NCBI GenBank assembly: GCA_032716605.1
Contig: CM064505.1
Coordinates: forward strand, 49,393,865 to 49,457,864
Direction of reading: 5' to 3'
From: Paralithodes platypus
Lineage: Eukaryota; Arthropoda; Malacostraca; Decapoda; Lithodidae
Length of the DNA: 64,000 bases
The first letter of the stretch is position 1; the number at the start of each line of letters is the position of its first letter. The notes below the pieces were generated by a model. It was not told where the DNA came from. It searched no databases and saw nothing but the letters and a program-made list of their open reading frames with translations. Shown piece after piece: positions 1 through 10,056 of this stretch. Position numbers and translations under genes: made by a program.

Positions 1-191
1 ATGATAAAAGCCTCAGGGGAGACTGGTGTCAACTTAGTCACTGAGTTGATAAAACACCATTATTAAAGATGAGAAAATCCCAGAGGATTGGCACAAAAGT
101 GTAATAGTAAATATATACAAAGGAAAAGGGGATGCGCTAGATAGAGGTAATTATAGGGGCCTGAAAATTCTTGACCAAATCATGAAGGTCT

Positions 192-650
192 GTGAGAGTC
201 TTTGAGGGTTTGATCAGGCAAAGCATCTCCATTGATGATATGCAGTTTGGTTTTATGCCAGGACGTGGTACAACCGATGCTATCTTCATAGTCAGGCAGA
301 TACAGGAAAGATACTTACTAAAAGGCAGGGATCTTTACTTTGTGTTTGTAGACCTGGAGAAGGCCTTTGACAGGGTGCCTAGAGATGTTGTGCAGTGGGC
401 TATGAGGAAACTTGGTGTGGAAGAGTGGCTGGTGCGTGTGATAATGAAGATGTATGAGGATTCGCGAAGTGCGGTGAGGGTGAAGGGTGTACTGAGTTCG
501 CAGTCCGTGTTGGAGTTCATCAGGGTTGTGTTAAGCCCCCTCCTCTTTATTATGGTCCTGGAGGCACTGTCTAGAATTTTTAGAGGCAGACTCCCGTTGG
601 AACTGTTTTATGCAGACGATTTATTCCTAATAGCTGACAATATGACAGTT
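192..650 (+). pseudogene. Reverse transcriptase fragment of LINE E
   Basis: The frame encodes RT core motifs. FGFMPGRGTTDAIF is the fingers motif, FVDLEKAFDRVPR carries the first catalytic Asp, and FYADDLFLIAD near the end carries the catalytic Asp pair. Upstream bases (about 80-190) encode related RT residues such as YKGKGD and NYRGLKILD in shifted frames, so the start at 192 is not a true initiation site. The usual Pro-Gln-Gly loop is damaged. The frame is cut just after YADD by the CR1-A insertion. Non-functional. Confidence 0.75.
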
Positions 651-806
651 TCTTACAGTTTCTTACAGTAGATCCTCTGGAAAAAGGCAAACTAGGCCTG
701 TGTATCCAGCTCAGTGCCAGTACTTGCACTACTGCGGTCATTCACTGTGTTGGCGGCGGTGGCAGCAGACGCAACATTTTTACTATTCTATATTTTTGCT
801 TTATAA

Positions 807-1397
807 TCAAACTTCAAAATCTTGTCTTCCCCATGCTTTATCAAGATTACTTTCAAACTTCCTTATTGATTCGGAATCGACCACATACTGGGGCAGTGCG
901 TTCCACTCATTTACCACTCTATCACAAAATGAGTTCTTTGCCTTTTCAAGCCTATTTCTTTCTTTGTAAATTTTCTTAGAGTGTCCTCTCGTTCTTGTTC
1001 CCTCCCGCATCAAGAAGATACCTTCACACACATCCTCATCATACTTTCCTGACACTATCTTAAAAGTCTCTATCATATCCCCTCTCTTTCTCCTATATGC
1101 CAGTGTCAGAAGTCCCAGTGTCCTCAACCTCTGCTCATAGCCCGCGTTCTTCAACGTTGGTACCAGCTTGCTAGCTCTCCTCTGCACTTTCTCCACTGCT
1201 TCTATATCCTTTACCATATATGGAGCCCACACCTGGTTCGCATATTCCAGGTGCGGCCTAACCAGCGCTGTATAGAGATTCCTGAAGATTTCTTCGTCAA
1301 GTGACACAAATGTCCTCCTTATCAGCCCTACAATTCTATTGGCTTTGTTTATCTTTTCCGCTAAATGTTCTGAGAAATTTAACTTATTGTCTATCAC
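807..1397 (-). pseudogene. CR1-A RT thumb and C-terminal domain
   Basis: The frame encodes the post-palm region: INKANRIVGLIRRTF, then LVRPHLEYANQVWAPY, VEKVQRRASKLVP and ERNRLEKAKNSFCDRVVNEWN. These are the conserved C-terminal blocks of CR1/Jockey-type RT proteins. It is separated from the palm frame (1403-2083) by a one-base deletion relative to copy 2 (TATCTTTT versus TATCCTTTT near 1407), so it is a frameshifted continuation, not a separate gene. Confidence 0.8.
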
Positions 1398-1402
1398 TAC
1401 TC

Positions 1403-2083
1403 CTATATCTTTTCTGCATTCACTTCCTCCATCGCTTCATACATACTGTATCCTACCTTGTCTATCTTGTTAGTCCCAATCCGCATGTACTTGCATTTTT
1501 TTGGATGAAAAGGCATTAACCAATGTTCAGACCATCCCTTCATGCCCTCCACATCTCCTTGAAGAAAACCTACATCTTCCTTACTCCTCACTCTTCTATA
1601 CAGCTTAGTGTCATCCGCATACAGGTATATCTCACTTCCATTGGTTATAACTTCAGGTAAGTCGTTGATAAATATAACGAACAGTAGTGGTCCCAACACA
1701 GATCCCTGAGGTACCCCACTTGTAATTTCCCTCCACCCCGAGCCTATTCCATTCACCAGTACCCTCTGTCTCCGATCTTTCAGGAAGGCTTCTATCCATT
1801 TTACACATTTCTCCCCTATACTATAGCTTCTAACTTTCTCTATTAACCTTTTATGTGGGACCTTATCGAAGGCCTTCATAAAATCGCAATATACCACATC
1901 TATAACATCACCATCCTCCAGAATTTGCATCCAATCATCTACCACCTTAATTAGCTGTAGTACCGTCGACCTCCCCGGCAAGAATCCGAACTGTCTCGCA
2001 CTGAAAAGTTGGTTTGATTTCATATGCTCCATTATTCCTTCTCTAATTACCGTTTCCATTAGTTTACACACAACACTTGTCAA
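1403..2083 (-). pseudogene. CR1-A reverse transcriptase palm domain
   Basis: RT motifs in order: FGFLPGRSTVLQL, VVYCDFMKAFDKVPHKR (catalytic Asp), SGVPQGSVLGPLLF, and YLYADDTKLY, whose Asp pair is encoded around 1610-1621. The upstream end is cut by the TTAA MITE. Removing the MITE and one TTAA joins this to the 2696-3196 frame through the conserved NYRPVSLTSVV block. Frameshifted at its C-terminal end, so not functional. Confidence 0.85.
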
Positions 2084-2130
2084 ACTGACTGGTCTATAAT
2101 TTCCTGGGTTATTTCTCTTTCCCTTCTTAA

Positions 2131-2735
2131 CCTGACAAGCGCGATATAGACCTAGGGGCTAGGGTAGTTATTTGTGCATTTCTAGCCTTGGATTCTGACA
2201 GAATTTGTTATATTTACAATATAGACCATTATTTGTTTTCGGTATGCTTTTATTTTACATATATGATGTATATATGAACCTTCAAGAGTGCTAAAATAAG
2301 TTGGAAAAGCATTTGGGTGGTGAAAAACAAAGATATTGGCCACCCGGTCATAATCTCAGGCGAGAGAGAGCCACAGGCAACCCTCCCCTCTCGGTGTCTG
2401 TGAGTCAACTGAGACGAGCGGGGCTGTGTGTGCCGGTGTCTGGGTGTTGCATAACGATCTTTTATGCAACCCACTTGTGCTACATTATCGCGGGAGAGAA
2501 AAATAACCGATAAATGATGATAATAAGAGGAAAAATAGGTGATAATTGAGGAGGGGGGAGAGGGGGGAATAAGGTGGGGAAGGAGGGGAGGGGGAGGGAG
2601 GAGAAACACATGGATGAGTACTAGAGGGGAATTATCTCACCTAGAGACAAATTCCTTTGTTTTGATAGGCCCTTTTTTTTTTTGGAAGGCTTTTTTTATG
2701 GTCTTGCTTCCGTGAGGCCTATCGCGCTTGCCGGG
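2131..2735. mobile_element. MITE-1a: piggyBac-like TTAA element, about 605 bp
   Basis: The termini are inverted repeats: CCTGACAAGCGCGATA on the left and the complement of TATCGCGCTTGCCGGG on the right. TTAA flanks both ends (2127-2130, 2736-2739). Removing the element and one TTAA restores CR1-A RT coding across the site (IFKKGKRNNPGNYRPVSL). No transposase frame is visible. A second copy at 48038-56188 is split by DIRS-3. TTAA duplication and CC-starting termini point to piggyBac-type mobilisation, inferred. Confidence 0.85.
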
Positions 2736-2739
2736 TTAA

Positions 2740-3196
2740 ATATAGCTGTTATGTTCGCCTCTCTCCAGTCCATCGGGATTTGTCCTGTATTAAAAGATAC
2801 CTCAAATAACATTTTTAATGGCTCTACTAACATCTCACCTCCTTCCTTTATGATTCTTGGATGTATCCCATCCGGTCCCGGGGACTTACTTCTGTTAATT
2901 TTTTCTATAGCCCTCCTTATTCTAGCATGGGAAAACTCTATTAGTTCAAGTGCTGGTGCCTGTTTGATGGGAATAGTAGGCACTGCATCAACCGACTGCA
3001 CTGTTAGTACCTCCCTAAAGTATTTCCCCAGCACCTCTGCTTTCTCCTTATCAGTTTCTGCTCTATTCCTATCATCCAGGTCTCCTATCAGTTCTGGGAT
3101 ACCTACTCTTCTTGTTAACTTTTCCTGAATATACTTCCAGAATATTTTTGGATTATCCTTCACATTTCTAGCAATCTCTCTCTCCCTCTCCTTCAC
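2740..3196 (-). pseudogene. CR1-A region upstream of RT fingers
   Basis: The frame encodes VKDNPKIFWKYIQEKLTRR, a spacer, then SPGPDGIHPRIIKE and MDWREANITAIF, the conserved stretch leading into CR1 RT fingers. It is 5' truncated at about 3207 where LINE E resumes. The last codons reading into 2696-2739 belong to the MITE. Confidence 0.8.
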
Positions 3197-3210
3197 CCCC
3201 CTCCTTGTCT

Positions 3211-4152
3211 CCCACCTTATTTTATATGCAAGATGCTGAGGCCAAATTCAGAAGATGGAGAGAGGGCATGGCGAGCAAGGGTCTAAGAGTCAATATTAAC
3301 AATAGCAAGGTTATACATTGTAGATTGGGACGAGGCAATGTGGAAATGAGTGGTGCATACCCATGTGCAGTGTGTGGAAAGGGTGTGGGCGTAAACGCGA
3401 TTCAATGTAGCATCTGTCGACGCTGGGTGCACCATGGGAGTAAGCGCTGTAGCAGAATAAAATTACTCCTGCCGAAGGATAAGTCAGAAATAGAAAAATT
3501 TAAGTGCGTAGTGTGCAAAGGCGAGCTAGTGTTAAGTGATCATCCTGTGGCTGTGAATTTTGGAAATGAGTCATTGGAGCTGGTGGACTAGTTTTGTTAC
3601 CTAGGAGATACCATCTCTGCCGGTGGTGCGGCCGAGGCTGCCACTGTCGCTAGAATTAGATGTGGCTGGGGGAAGTTCAGAGAACTGCTGCCAATTCTGA
3701 CCATGAAAAGAATGCCTCTCCCCCTGAAGGGAAAGGTGTATGCCTCATGTGATAGAAGTGCAATGACGTATGCCTCAGAAACATGGGCCGTTAAAGTAGA
3801 GGATGTCAACAGAATGGAACGTAATGGGATGAGAATGGTGAGATGGATGTGTGGGGCCAGGCTGCAGGATAGAATAACAAATGTTGAGCTGAAGAGACGT
3901 TTAGGTATAAAGAGTATTAGCGAAGTGATGCGTACAAGTAGACTGGGATGGTATGGACATGTGGAGAGAATGGATTAACAAAATTGGGTAAATAAATGCA
4001 GGTCTGTGATTGTGGAGGGACCTGCACCAAGGGGTGGACCGAGGAAGACCTGGGATCGGACTATACGTGCCGATCTCAAATCCAAAAACTTGACAAGTGA
4101 AGCAGCACTTAACAGGGTTGCCTGGAACGCCGCCATTAGGACTAGAGACTGA
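3211..4152 (+). pseudogene. LINE E C-terminal half with PHD-like finger
   Basis: One reading frame with two in-frame stops (3589-3591, 3976-3978). It begins with DAEAKFRRWREGM and KGLRVNINNSKVI (post-palm RT). A PHD-like finger follows: CAVC, then CSIC, then WVHH and a further Cys, and CVVC about 26 residues later, giving Cys4-His-Cys3 spacing. FCYLGDTIS, MTYASETWAV and GWYGHVERMD complete the tail typical of RTE-like LINEs. The zinc finger is inferred to bind nucleic acid or protein. Non-functional because of the stops. Confidence 0.75.
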
Positions 4153-4218
4153 AACTGCACGTATGTGTGGAGCACTCGGTCTTAAAATATTAAGTATTTA
4201 TTATGTATGTATATAAAT

Positions 4219-4359
4219 TGTAATGCCCTCGAAAATATCCCGCAACCCCAACAATGTACTACCCGAGTTGACGTCTGGTATAGTGTAAAATAGTCGTTGA
4301 TGGGAAATCCAATAAACTCATCACGTGAACCACCACGAGACTATCACCTGGTTCTTACA
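4219..4359. repeat. Possible small solo LTR
   Basis: A 141-bp segment begins TGTAATGCCC and ends TTCTTACA, giving the TG...CA ends of an LTR, and holds AATAAA near 4311. It lies just after the end of LINE E. The flanking bases do not show a convincing 4-6 bp duplication, and no partner LTR or internal region was found. It could equally be LINE E 3' sequence. Confidence 0.3.
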
Positions 4360-4389
4360 AATAGGACTAAGGTTACTATACTTTTGTAC

Positions 4390-4570
4390 ATCCGTGGTAG
4401 TACAGAGGGTTAGCGTGCGGGCCTGGTTGACCTATGGAGGATATGGTTACTAACCAGGGTTCGAACCCCACCCAAGGCATCTCAAAACCTGTGGGTTTTT
4501 AGGAGGGTTAAACTCCCTTCAGAGGTTCGAGCCCCGCGCCAGGCACCAAGGAAGTGGGCCTGGGGAGTTT
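4390..4570 (+). repeat. tRNA-derived SINE candidate
   Basis: TAGTACAGAGGGTTAGCGTG (from about 4398) resembles a pol III A box, and GGTTCGAACCC at 4458-4468 matches the B box. Spacing is about 60 nt, as in a tRNA with a long variable arm. A second B-box-like GGTTCGAGCCC occurs near 4524. The acceptor stem is not conserved, so a functional tRNA is unlikely. Confidence 0.5.
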
Positions 4571-4850
4571 GCAGGAGACCATAAATTGAGAATAATAAAT
4601 TAATCAGTGATAGGCAATATGGTTTTAGACGATGTCGATCAACTGCAGACATTCTTTGCCTTCTTACGCATCAAATCAACCAAGCTACAGACCAACATGG
4701 TGAAACACATACAATAGCACTGGATATATCAAAGGCATTTGATAGAGTCTGGCATCAATCCTTATTGTCGAAGATGTCACACTACGGCCTTGCATCATTA
4801 GTTCCACTAATTTCTTCTTATCTTCATAACAGAAAAATATGTGTAATGGT

Positions 4851-7531
4851 TGTTGTTGTTGTTGTTCCCTAAGCTGCCTGGCCGAACAGCCCCGAGTCCC
4901 TGAGAAAGGCCATGGCCACAATCGGGCTTTCCCACAGAGCTCTCATTGAGTGTAGATTGTGTTGTTGGCGTAAGTGGTTGTGTGAAATGCAGTCTTCTAT
5001 GATGTGTTTAATGGTATGGGGTGCTGTGTTACATCCCGGGCAGGTGTCGACAACCGAGTCATCCAGTCTCTTCTGATAGCTCAGGAGAGCTGGATGGTGT
5101 CCGCATCTCAGCCTGGCCAGGTGGACTCTGTCCTCGCGAGGAAGGGAGGATTCGGAAGGATGGATTTCGGGAGGTCGTGCATGCAGCTGCGTGTTGTCTG
5201 TGAGTGAGTGGATGGATCGGTGAGAGATATGAGTATGGATGTGCTTCTGGAAGTTGGTTCGGGGTGGGCAGGGAGGGAGAGAGGACAATAATTGTGTGTG
5301 ATACCGTGTGTTGGGTGTTGTTTTGATATTTCTTGGTGTCTGTGGGTGTGTTGCCATGTAGTTTAGTGGGTGGTCTTGGTTCGTGGAGGCTGCTGCCAGG
5401 AATTGAGTGCCTCTCATGTCCAGATGGTCTTTGACTTTGAGGATTTTGGTTTCTTGATGTAGGTGATCTGTGGGTGCAGTAGCTGTGCAGCCTGTAATGA
5501 TCTTCAGGGCTTTGTTTTGAATAGTCTGTAAGGTCTTATGATGTGTTTCAGCTAGGTTAGAAGCCCAGGCTGGGCTTGCGTATTCCATCACTGATCTTAT
5601 GTATTGTTTATATACTGTGGTGGTAGTTTCTTTGTTGTGTCCAAATTTTGTGTGAGCAAGTGACCTGAGGGCGTTAAGTCTGGGTGTCAGTTTCTTTTTA
5701 ATGTTTGTGGTGTGCTGTTTGAATGTCATATGAGTATCATATGTTACTCCTAGGATTTTGGGTGTGTGTGTATGTGTTAGGGGTGTGTTGTTTATGGTGA
5801 GTTGAGGGATGTATTCGTGTTCTCCTGTCCAACTTGTGAGCAGGGTTGCGGTGGATTTGGCTGGGGCTAGATTAAGTCTGTTTGTAGTGCACCAGTCATG
5901 TAGTGTGTTGAGATAGGGTTGAAGGAGATCTGTTGCTCTTTTTGGGTCATGGTGTGTGCATGTGAGTGTTATGTCATCTGCATAGGAGGCTAAGTTTATT
6001 TGGGGCGTATTGGGTGTAGTTATATCGTGCATGTACAGATTGAAGAGTGCGGGCGATAGGACGGATCCTTGTGGGACTCCGTTTGGAAAGTTTCTGATTT
6101 TAGATGACTGACCGGCAAAAGATACGTGTGCACATCTGCCTGCTAGGAAGTTGGCCAGCCACCGTTTTGTGTTGTTGTGCATGTTTGTGTTGTAGATTTT
6201 GTTTGTTAGGTTGTGGCGGGGGATGGCATCGAAGGCTTTACTAATGTCGAGTGTGGCTAATAGTGATCTGTGTGGTGGTCTAGCTGAATTGATGCCGTCG
6301 AAAGCTCTTTGTGTAAGGTCTGTGAGAAGAGTGTTTGTGGAGTGCAGTGGCCTAAAGCCATGTTGTGTTGGACCTAGGGGTAGGTCAGGTGTAATTAGTT
6401 GTAATACTAGGCGTTCCATGACTTTGGAGGGGGAGCAAAGAAGTGTGATGGGGCGGTGCGAGGAGGGTAGCGTGGGGTCTTTGTTGGGTTTGGGGAATGT
6501 GATGATGATACCATGCTTCCAAATGTCTGGTATTGTGTTGTGTGAATAGCTGTAGTTTGATATGTTAGTGAGTGCTTGTATGCCTTGTGGTCCCAGGTGT
6601 CTGAGGTGTATGTTGCTTATGTTGTCTAGGCCACAGGCGGGTGAGTGCTTGAGATTGTTGATGATATGCTTTGTCTGGTAATTGGTGAAGGGTGTATAGT
6701 CAGGGTCTGTGGGGAATTGTCTCTTACGTCGGATGACACGTCGGTCGTCTTTGTGAGGTTTTAGGTGGCTGACATGTGAAAAGTGATTGATGAGAGTGTT
6801 TGCTTGTTGTTTACATGAAGGAGTAGAGTCTGTTGTTGTGATTGCAGCATGTGATTGTGTTGTGTTGCTGTTGGAGAGTGTGATGCTGTTTAGTGTTTTG
6901 TATAGTTTTTTGGGGTTTGTTTTGTGATCAAGTGTTTGTAGGAAGTTATTCCAATTTAGTTTTTGTTGTTCTTGTATTTTGTTGTTAGTTTGGGTGTTGA
7001 GTGCTTGAATTTGTTGTGTGATGTCTTGTGTGTGGGGTGCTGGGGAGTGTTTCAGTATGTCGCGTTGTCTGATGAGGTTTTGAATTTCTGGTGTGAAGTT
7101 GGGGTTGTGTCTTTTTCTGTTACCTCTTGGAATGTGTTTCTTGTCAGCGTTTTGGATAGTTTTATTGAGTATGTGTACAGCATTGTTGATGTTAGTGATG
7201 GGTGTACTGTTTAGAGTTGTGAAGTGTTGTTCTGTCTCATTTGTGAATGCTTCCCAGTTAGCTCTTTTATAATTGGTGTATGTGTGTTTGTGGCTAGCTG
7301 GGGTGAGTCTGGTTTTGGTGGTGATAATGATCGGGAGGTGGTCAGAGCCTAAGGTTCTGACCACCCTCCAGGATGTTGTGGGGGCGAGTTCTGGGGAGCA
7401 AAAGGTGATGTCTGGAGATGATGGGTTATAGAGGGCTTGGTGAGGAATATGGGTATGTTGATGGATGTCGGTAAGGATGATGAGGTTATCGGTTTGGTTT
7501 TGTAGTACCAGCCCTCTGTCTGTGTCGGGGT
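4851..7531 (-). mobile_element. LINE A copy 1: long open-frame LINE in LINE B
   Basis: A reversed LINE whose minus-strand 3' end is a GGGAACAACAAC-type trinucleotide tail. It is flanked by a duplication TGTGTAATGG (about 4840-4849 and 7532-7541). Removing it restores LINE B coding (KICVMVDGLYSQ). It is 5' truncated within the endonuclease domain. At least six pieces of this family occur in the window. Confidence 0.9.
4869..7531 (-). CDS. LINE A ORF2 partial: endonuclease C-terminus, RT and C-terminal domain
   Basis: About 887 uninterrupted codons of LINE protein; the apparent Met at 7610 lies in LINE B antisense sequence and is not a true start. Order: the end of an APE-type endonuclease (SPDITFCSPEL, then LGSDHLPIII), RT fingers (TQHGFRPLHSTNTLL), LDISKAFDAIPR, NGVPQGSVLSPALF and SYADDITLTC (Asp pair encoded around 5973-5984), a thumb, and a Cys/His cluster near the end (CPGC...HTIKHIIEDC) before LFGQAA. 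Unbroken reading implies a recent insertion. The endonuclease N-terminus and any ORF1 are absent, so this copy is not autonomous. Jockey/I-group placement is tentative. Confidence 0.85.
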
Positions 7532-7541
7532 TGTGTAATGG

Positions 7542-8420
7542 TAGATGGCCTTTATTCTCAATTTCACTCAATAAATGCTGGTGTTCCCCAGGGATCAGTT
7601 TTGGCCCCAATTCTGTTCCTCATTCATATCAATGATCTCATATCTACCACTCATAATCCAATACATTCCTACGCAGATGACTCAACACTCCACAGTTCCA
7701 CATTTACCAATTCTTTCACCCAACCCGATCTTATAAATTCAAAAATAAACACTGCAATTTCTCTGAACCAGGACCTTTCTAGAATTAATGGATGGGGACA
7801 AAAGAATCTAGTTTCCTTTAATGTACAGAAAACCAAGTACATTCAATTTTCTAACCGACAGAATCTCACTGACTCCCACATATTTTTTAATGATGTAAAT
7901 ATTCCCACTTCCCCTAGTATTGACATTCTCGGTGTAACATTAACGACTAACTTGAGCTGGACACATTATGTTAGAAGCATTGCTAAGCATGCCTCTAAAA
8001 AACTGGGTCTCCTGTACAGAGTTCGAGAATTCTTCACTGACGAGCAGTTGGCCGTAATATATAAGTCATGTGCGTTCTCAGATGGATTACTGTTCACCTC
8101 TGTGGGGTGGAAGTGGAGTGGTTGCATTGAGGCAGTTGGACAAAATTCAAAATAAAGCGATTAGATTAATCAATAACCCTGCAATCACACAGGACCTTCC
8201 TACATTATCCATACGAAGAAACGTTGCATCCCTTGCATTATTCTACAGATATTTTCACAGCAATTGTTCCGAGGAACTTGCTTCAATTGTGCCGCCTCTC
8301 CACATCTTTCCCCGTAGAACTAGGGCAGCTGAGAGCGCCCATGAATTTACACTTTCTCCTCCACAATGCAGAACTTCTGCTTATCAGAATTCATTTATCC
8401 CCAGAGCTACTACTCTTTGA
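7542..8420 (+). pseudogene. LINE B RT palm to C-terminus
   Basis: INAGVPQGSVLAPILFLIHIND and SYADDSTLHSS give the RT loop and catalytic motif. NGWGQKNLVSFNVQKTKYIQF and IDILGVTL follow. A frameshift near 8070-8150 moves the rest (MDYCSPLWGGSGVVAL, LSIRRNVASLALFYRYF) into another frame. Equivalent blocks are intact in the copy at 44.6-45.7 kb. Non-functional. Confidence 0.8.
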
Positions 8421-8639
8421 AATTCACTTCCCTCGAATTGCTTTCCACAAACTTACAATCTACAAATGTTTAAATCCAGTTGTTACAAACATTTTATGAA
8501 TGGAGGATGCCTTTAGGCACATGGACCTTTTTGTTTTATCTGTGTTTTTCCTTCCTCCGTTCATTGTCTCTTAAAAAAAAAAAAAAAAAAATGCTAATTT
8601 TTCTGGGATGTTATTTTTATTGCTACTGTCAACCAAGTC

Positions 8640-9770
8640 TTTCATAAATTTAAATTCTAAAGAAAGCAAGAATAAGTCTGTAAATTAAACGGCTAGCATT
8701 TCCACCAATGGGAATTCCTAATATTTGTTTGAAAATATAGGGCCCGAATCTAGCATAAGTATTGAAAAGGAGGAATTTAAGGGTATTTTTAAGTTTAGTT
8801 CTATCAAAATTTAGTTCTATCAAAATATACTGAACTAGTGGGATTAGAGCTAAGTGACGCATTATTAAAATATGAATTAACATTTATGTAATAATTACTA
8901 TTCTTAACAAATCTGTCAAAGTGCAAATCTATAATAAAGCAAAGTTCTGAATATACTAAATCTAAAGGCAAATTGGTATACAACGTTGAAAAGTCGAAGC
9001 TATGTACTGAGGTAACTTTCCGCATGGTATTAAGTTTATCAATAACTTCTACTGAATTGTCAACACTCCAGTAATAGTTAATGCCAGTTCTATTCTTGAT
9101 GGGATCACAATATCAGGTTTAGGTTTTATAGGTAGAGACTTGGTTCTTGTTTTTCAAAGCTTCCTTATTCATTGCCATAAGTTTTGAACTAAATTTTGTA
9201 GCTGCATAGTTTACCAGATAGCTTAACCCTTTGGCTGCGGGTGATGTTCTGGAATGTTTTGGCAAGTTACAGCAATTTCCAGGCTTTAAAAGCCTGTAAA
9301 AAACGTAAAAATCGAATGTCGTTGGGCGGGAGCGTGAGGGGCCCACCTCCGTCCCTCAGAGCAACGAGCGGCTCACTGAGCTAGGCTGTGTCTCGCGCGG
9401 GTCTCTCTCTGTCTCTCTCAACAGTGTAGCCAAGCAAGCGAATGCTACCAAATAGCGGGTGTCCCGCGTTTTACTGGCACCGCTGCGGGTGAACCAGACC
9501 ACGTACGGGGCCCGTTCTGGTCTCATTTTGAAGCTAATTTCGCCTAGTTTTCGGCAGAATACAGTTCATTTAATGCAGATGCTTGATTTATCAATCAGGA
9601 GTGCCTGAATATGCCCTAAATAACCCAAACATAGCCGCAGCCAATGGGTTAAATATGCACATATAGTAAAGCGAATTTTTGCATTACTCTTCGCATGACT
9701 GGGATGAAAATATTCATATAAAATAAAATATTTATGGGACATGAATTTTGATGATACCAATTGAAAGAGC
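8640..9770 (-). mobile_element. Penelope-like element RT relic
   Basis: Minus-strand frames (8804-9025, 8650-8883) contain SFDFSTLYTNLPLDLV, FNTYARFGPYIFKQILGIPIGG and RLIYRLILAFF, matching the RT core of Penelope-like elements (DFSSLYTN..., KQxxGIPMG...). Frames are broken and several palm residues are changed. Related sequence continues to about 9770 (LSYLVNYAATKFSSKLMAMN, SNAKIRFTICAYL), interrupted by MITE-2. The true ends are not visible. Confidence 0.7.
9227..9648. mobile_element. MITE-2: TTAA element, 422 bp
   Basis: Inverted ends CCCTTTGGCTGCGG and CCGCAGCCAATGGG are bordered by TTAA on both sides (9223-9226, 9649-9652). Excision joins Penelope-like coding across the site. No coding frame of note. 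The start resembles the one beginning at 63841 and is CC-initiated, as in piggyBac-type elements. Confidence 0.75.
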
Positions 9771-9967
9771 ATAACAAATACTATTTAGTGCACTCCTAAA
9801 AAAACAATGTTGTCACTGATAACGTCATTGAAATTGTCCGTTCAATTACGCACAGACGGAAACAACATTTTTGGCATACATTTTAACAATGATAATTTGA
9901 GGTTTTGATATTTTTTCTGCCTGAATATTATAAATACCCTTATAAAATACCCTTTCCTCATTGTACA
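9771..9967. other. Unassigned spacer
   Basis: AT-rich sequence between the Penelope-like relic and the pogo-like element P1. No coding frame, inverted repeat or recognised repeat was seen. Confidence 0.4.
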
Positions 9968-10022
9968 TACAGTAGAGTCACGCATCTCACGCATTTCGAT
10001 CCCACGATTACGCATCCCACGG

Positions 10023-10054
<32 letters not shown>

Positions 10055-10056
10055 CC

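Larger units (their letters stand above)
641..3207 (-). mobile_element. CR1-A copy 1: CR1-like LINE, 5' truncated, reversed inside LINE E
   Basis: Read on the minus strand this gives RT, thumb and C-terminal domains of a CR1-type LINE. It ends in short repeats of TACAGTTTCT type (641-670), similar to the repeated 3' termini of CR1 elements. LINE E coding sequence lies on both sides, so CR1-A is younger. It is interrupted by a TTAA MITE (2131-2735). A second copy at 26.2-27.6 kb supports family status. Confidence 0.8.
1..4218 (+). mobile_element. LINE E: RTE-like non-LTR retrotransposon, degenerate, split by CR1-A
   Basis: This is a relic of a non-LTR retrotransposon on the plus strand. The left part (to about 640) encodes reverse-transcriptase fingers and palm; the right part (from about 3208) resumes in mid-palm and runs through a Cys/His finger to a C-terminal tail with a WYGHVERM-type motif, common in RTE-like LINEs. 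The break is filled by a reversed CR1 copy. The element is 5' truncated by the window edge and has no clear poly-A tail. Clade assignment is from motif resemblance only. Confidence 0.7.
4590..8591 (+). mobile_element. LINE B copy 1: poly-A-tailed Jockey-like LINE, split by LINE A
   Basis: RT coding starts near 4596 (QYGFRR, ALDISKAFDRVWHQ), is interrupted at 4850, and resumes at 7542 with LYSQFHSINAGVPQGSVLAP and SYADDSTLH. It ends in a run of about 19 A (8572-8591). The 5' end is truncated. Resemblance is to the Jockey/I group; the exact clade is uncertain. A second member is at 44549-45776. Confidence 0.8.

Noticed and set aside
4390..4470. Functional tRNA gene
   Set aside because: A and B boxes are present but acceptor and anticodon stems do not pair, and tRNA-like sequence runs into a repeat; a SINE is more likely.
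4869..7610. Reading the LINE A frame as starting at the Met at 7610
   Set aside because: The first 26 or so codons are LINE B antisense sequence outside the target duplication; the LINE itself starts inside the endonuclease domain.
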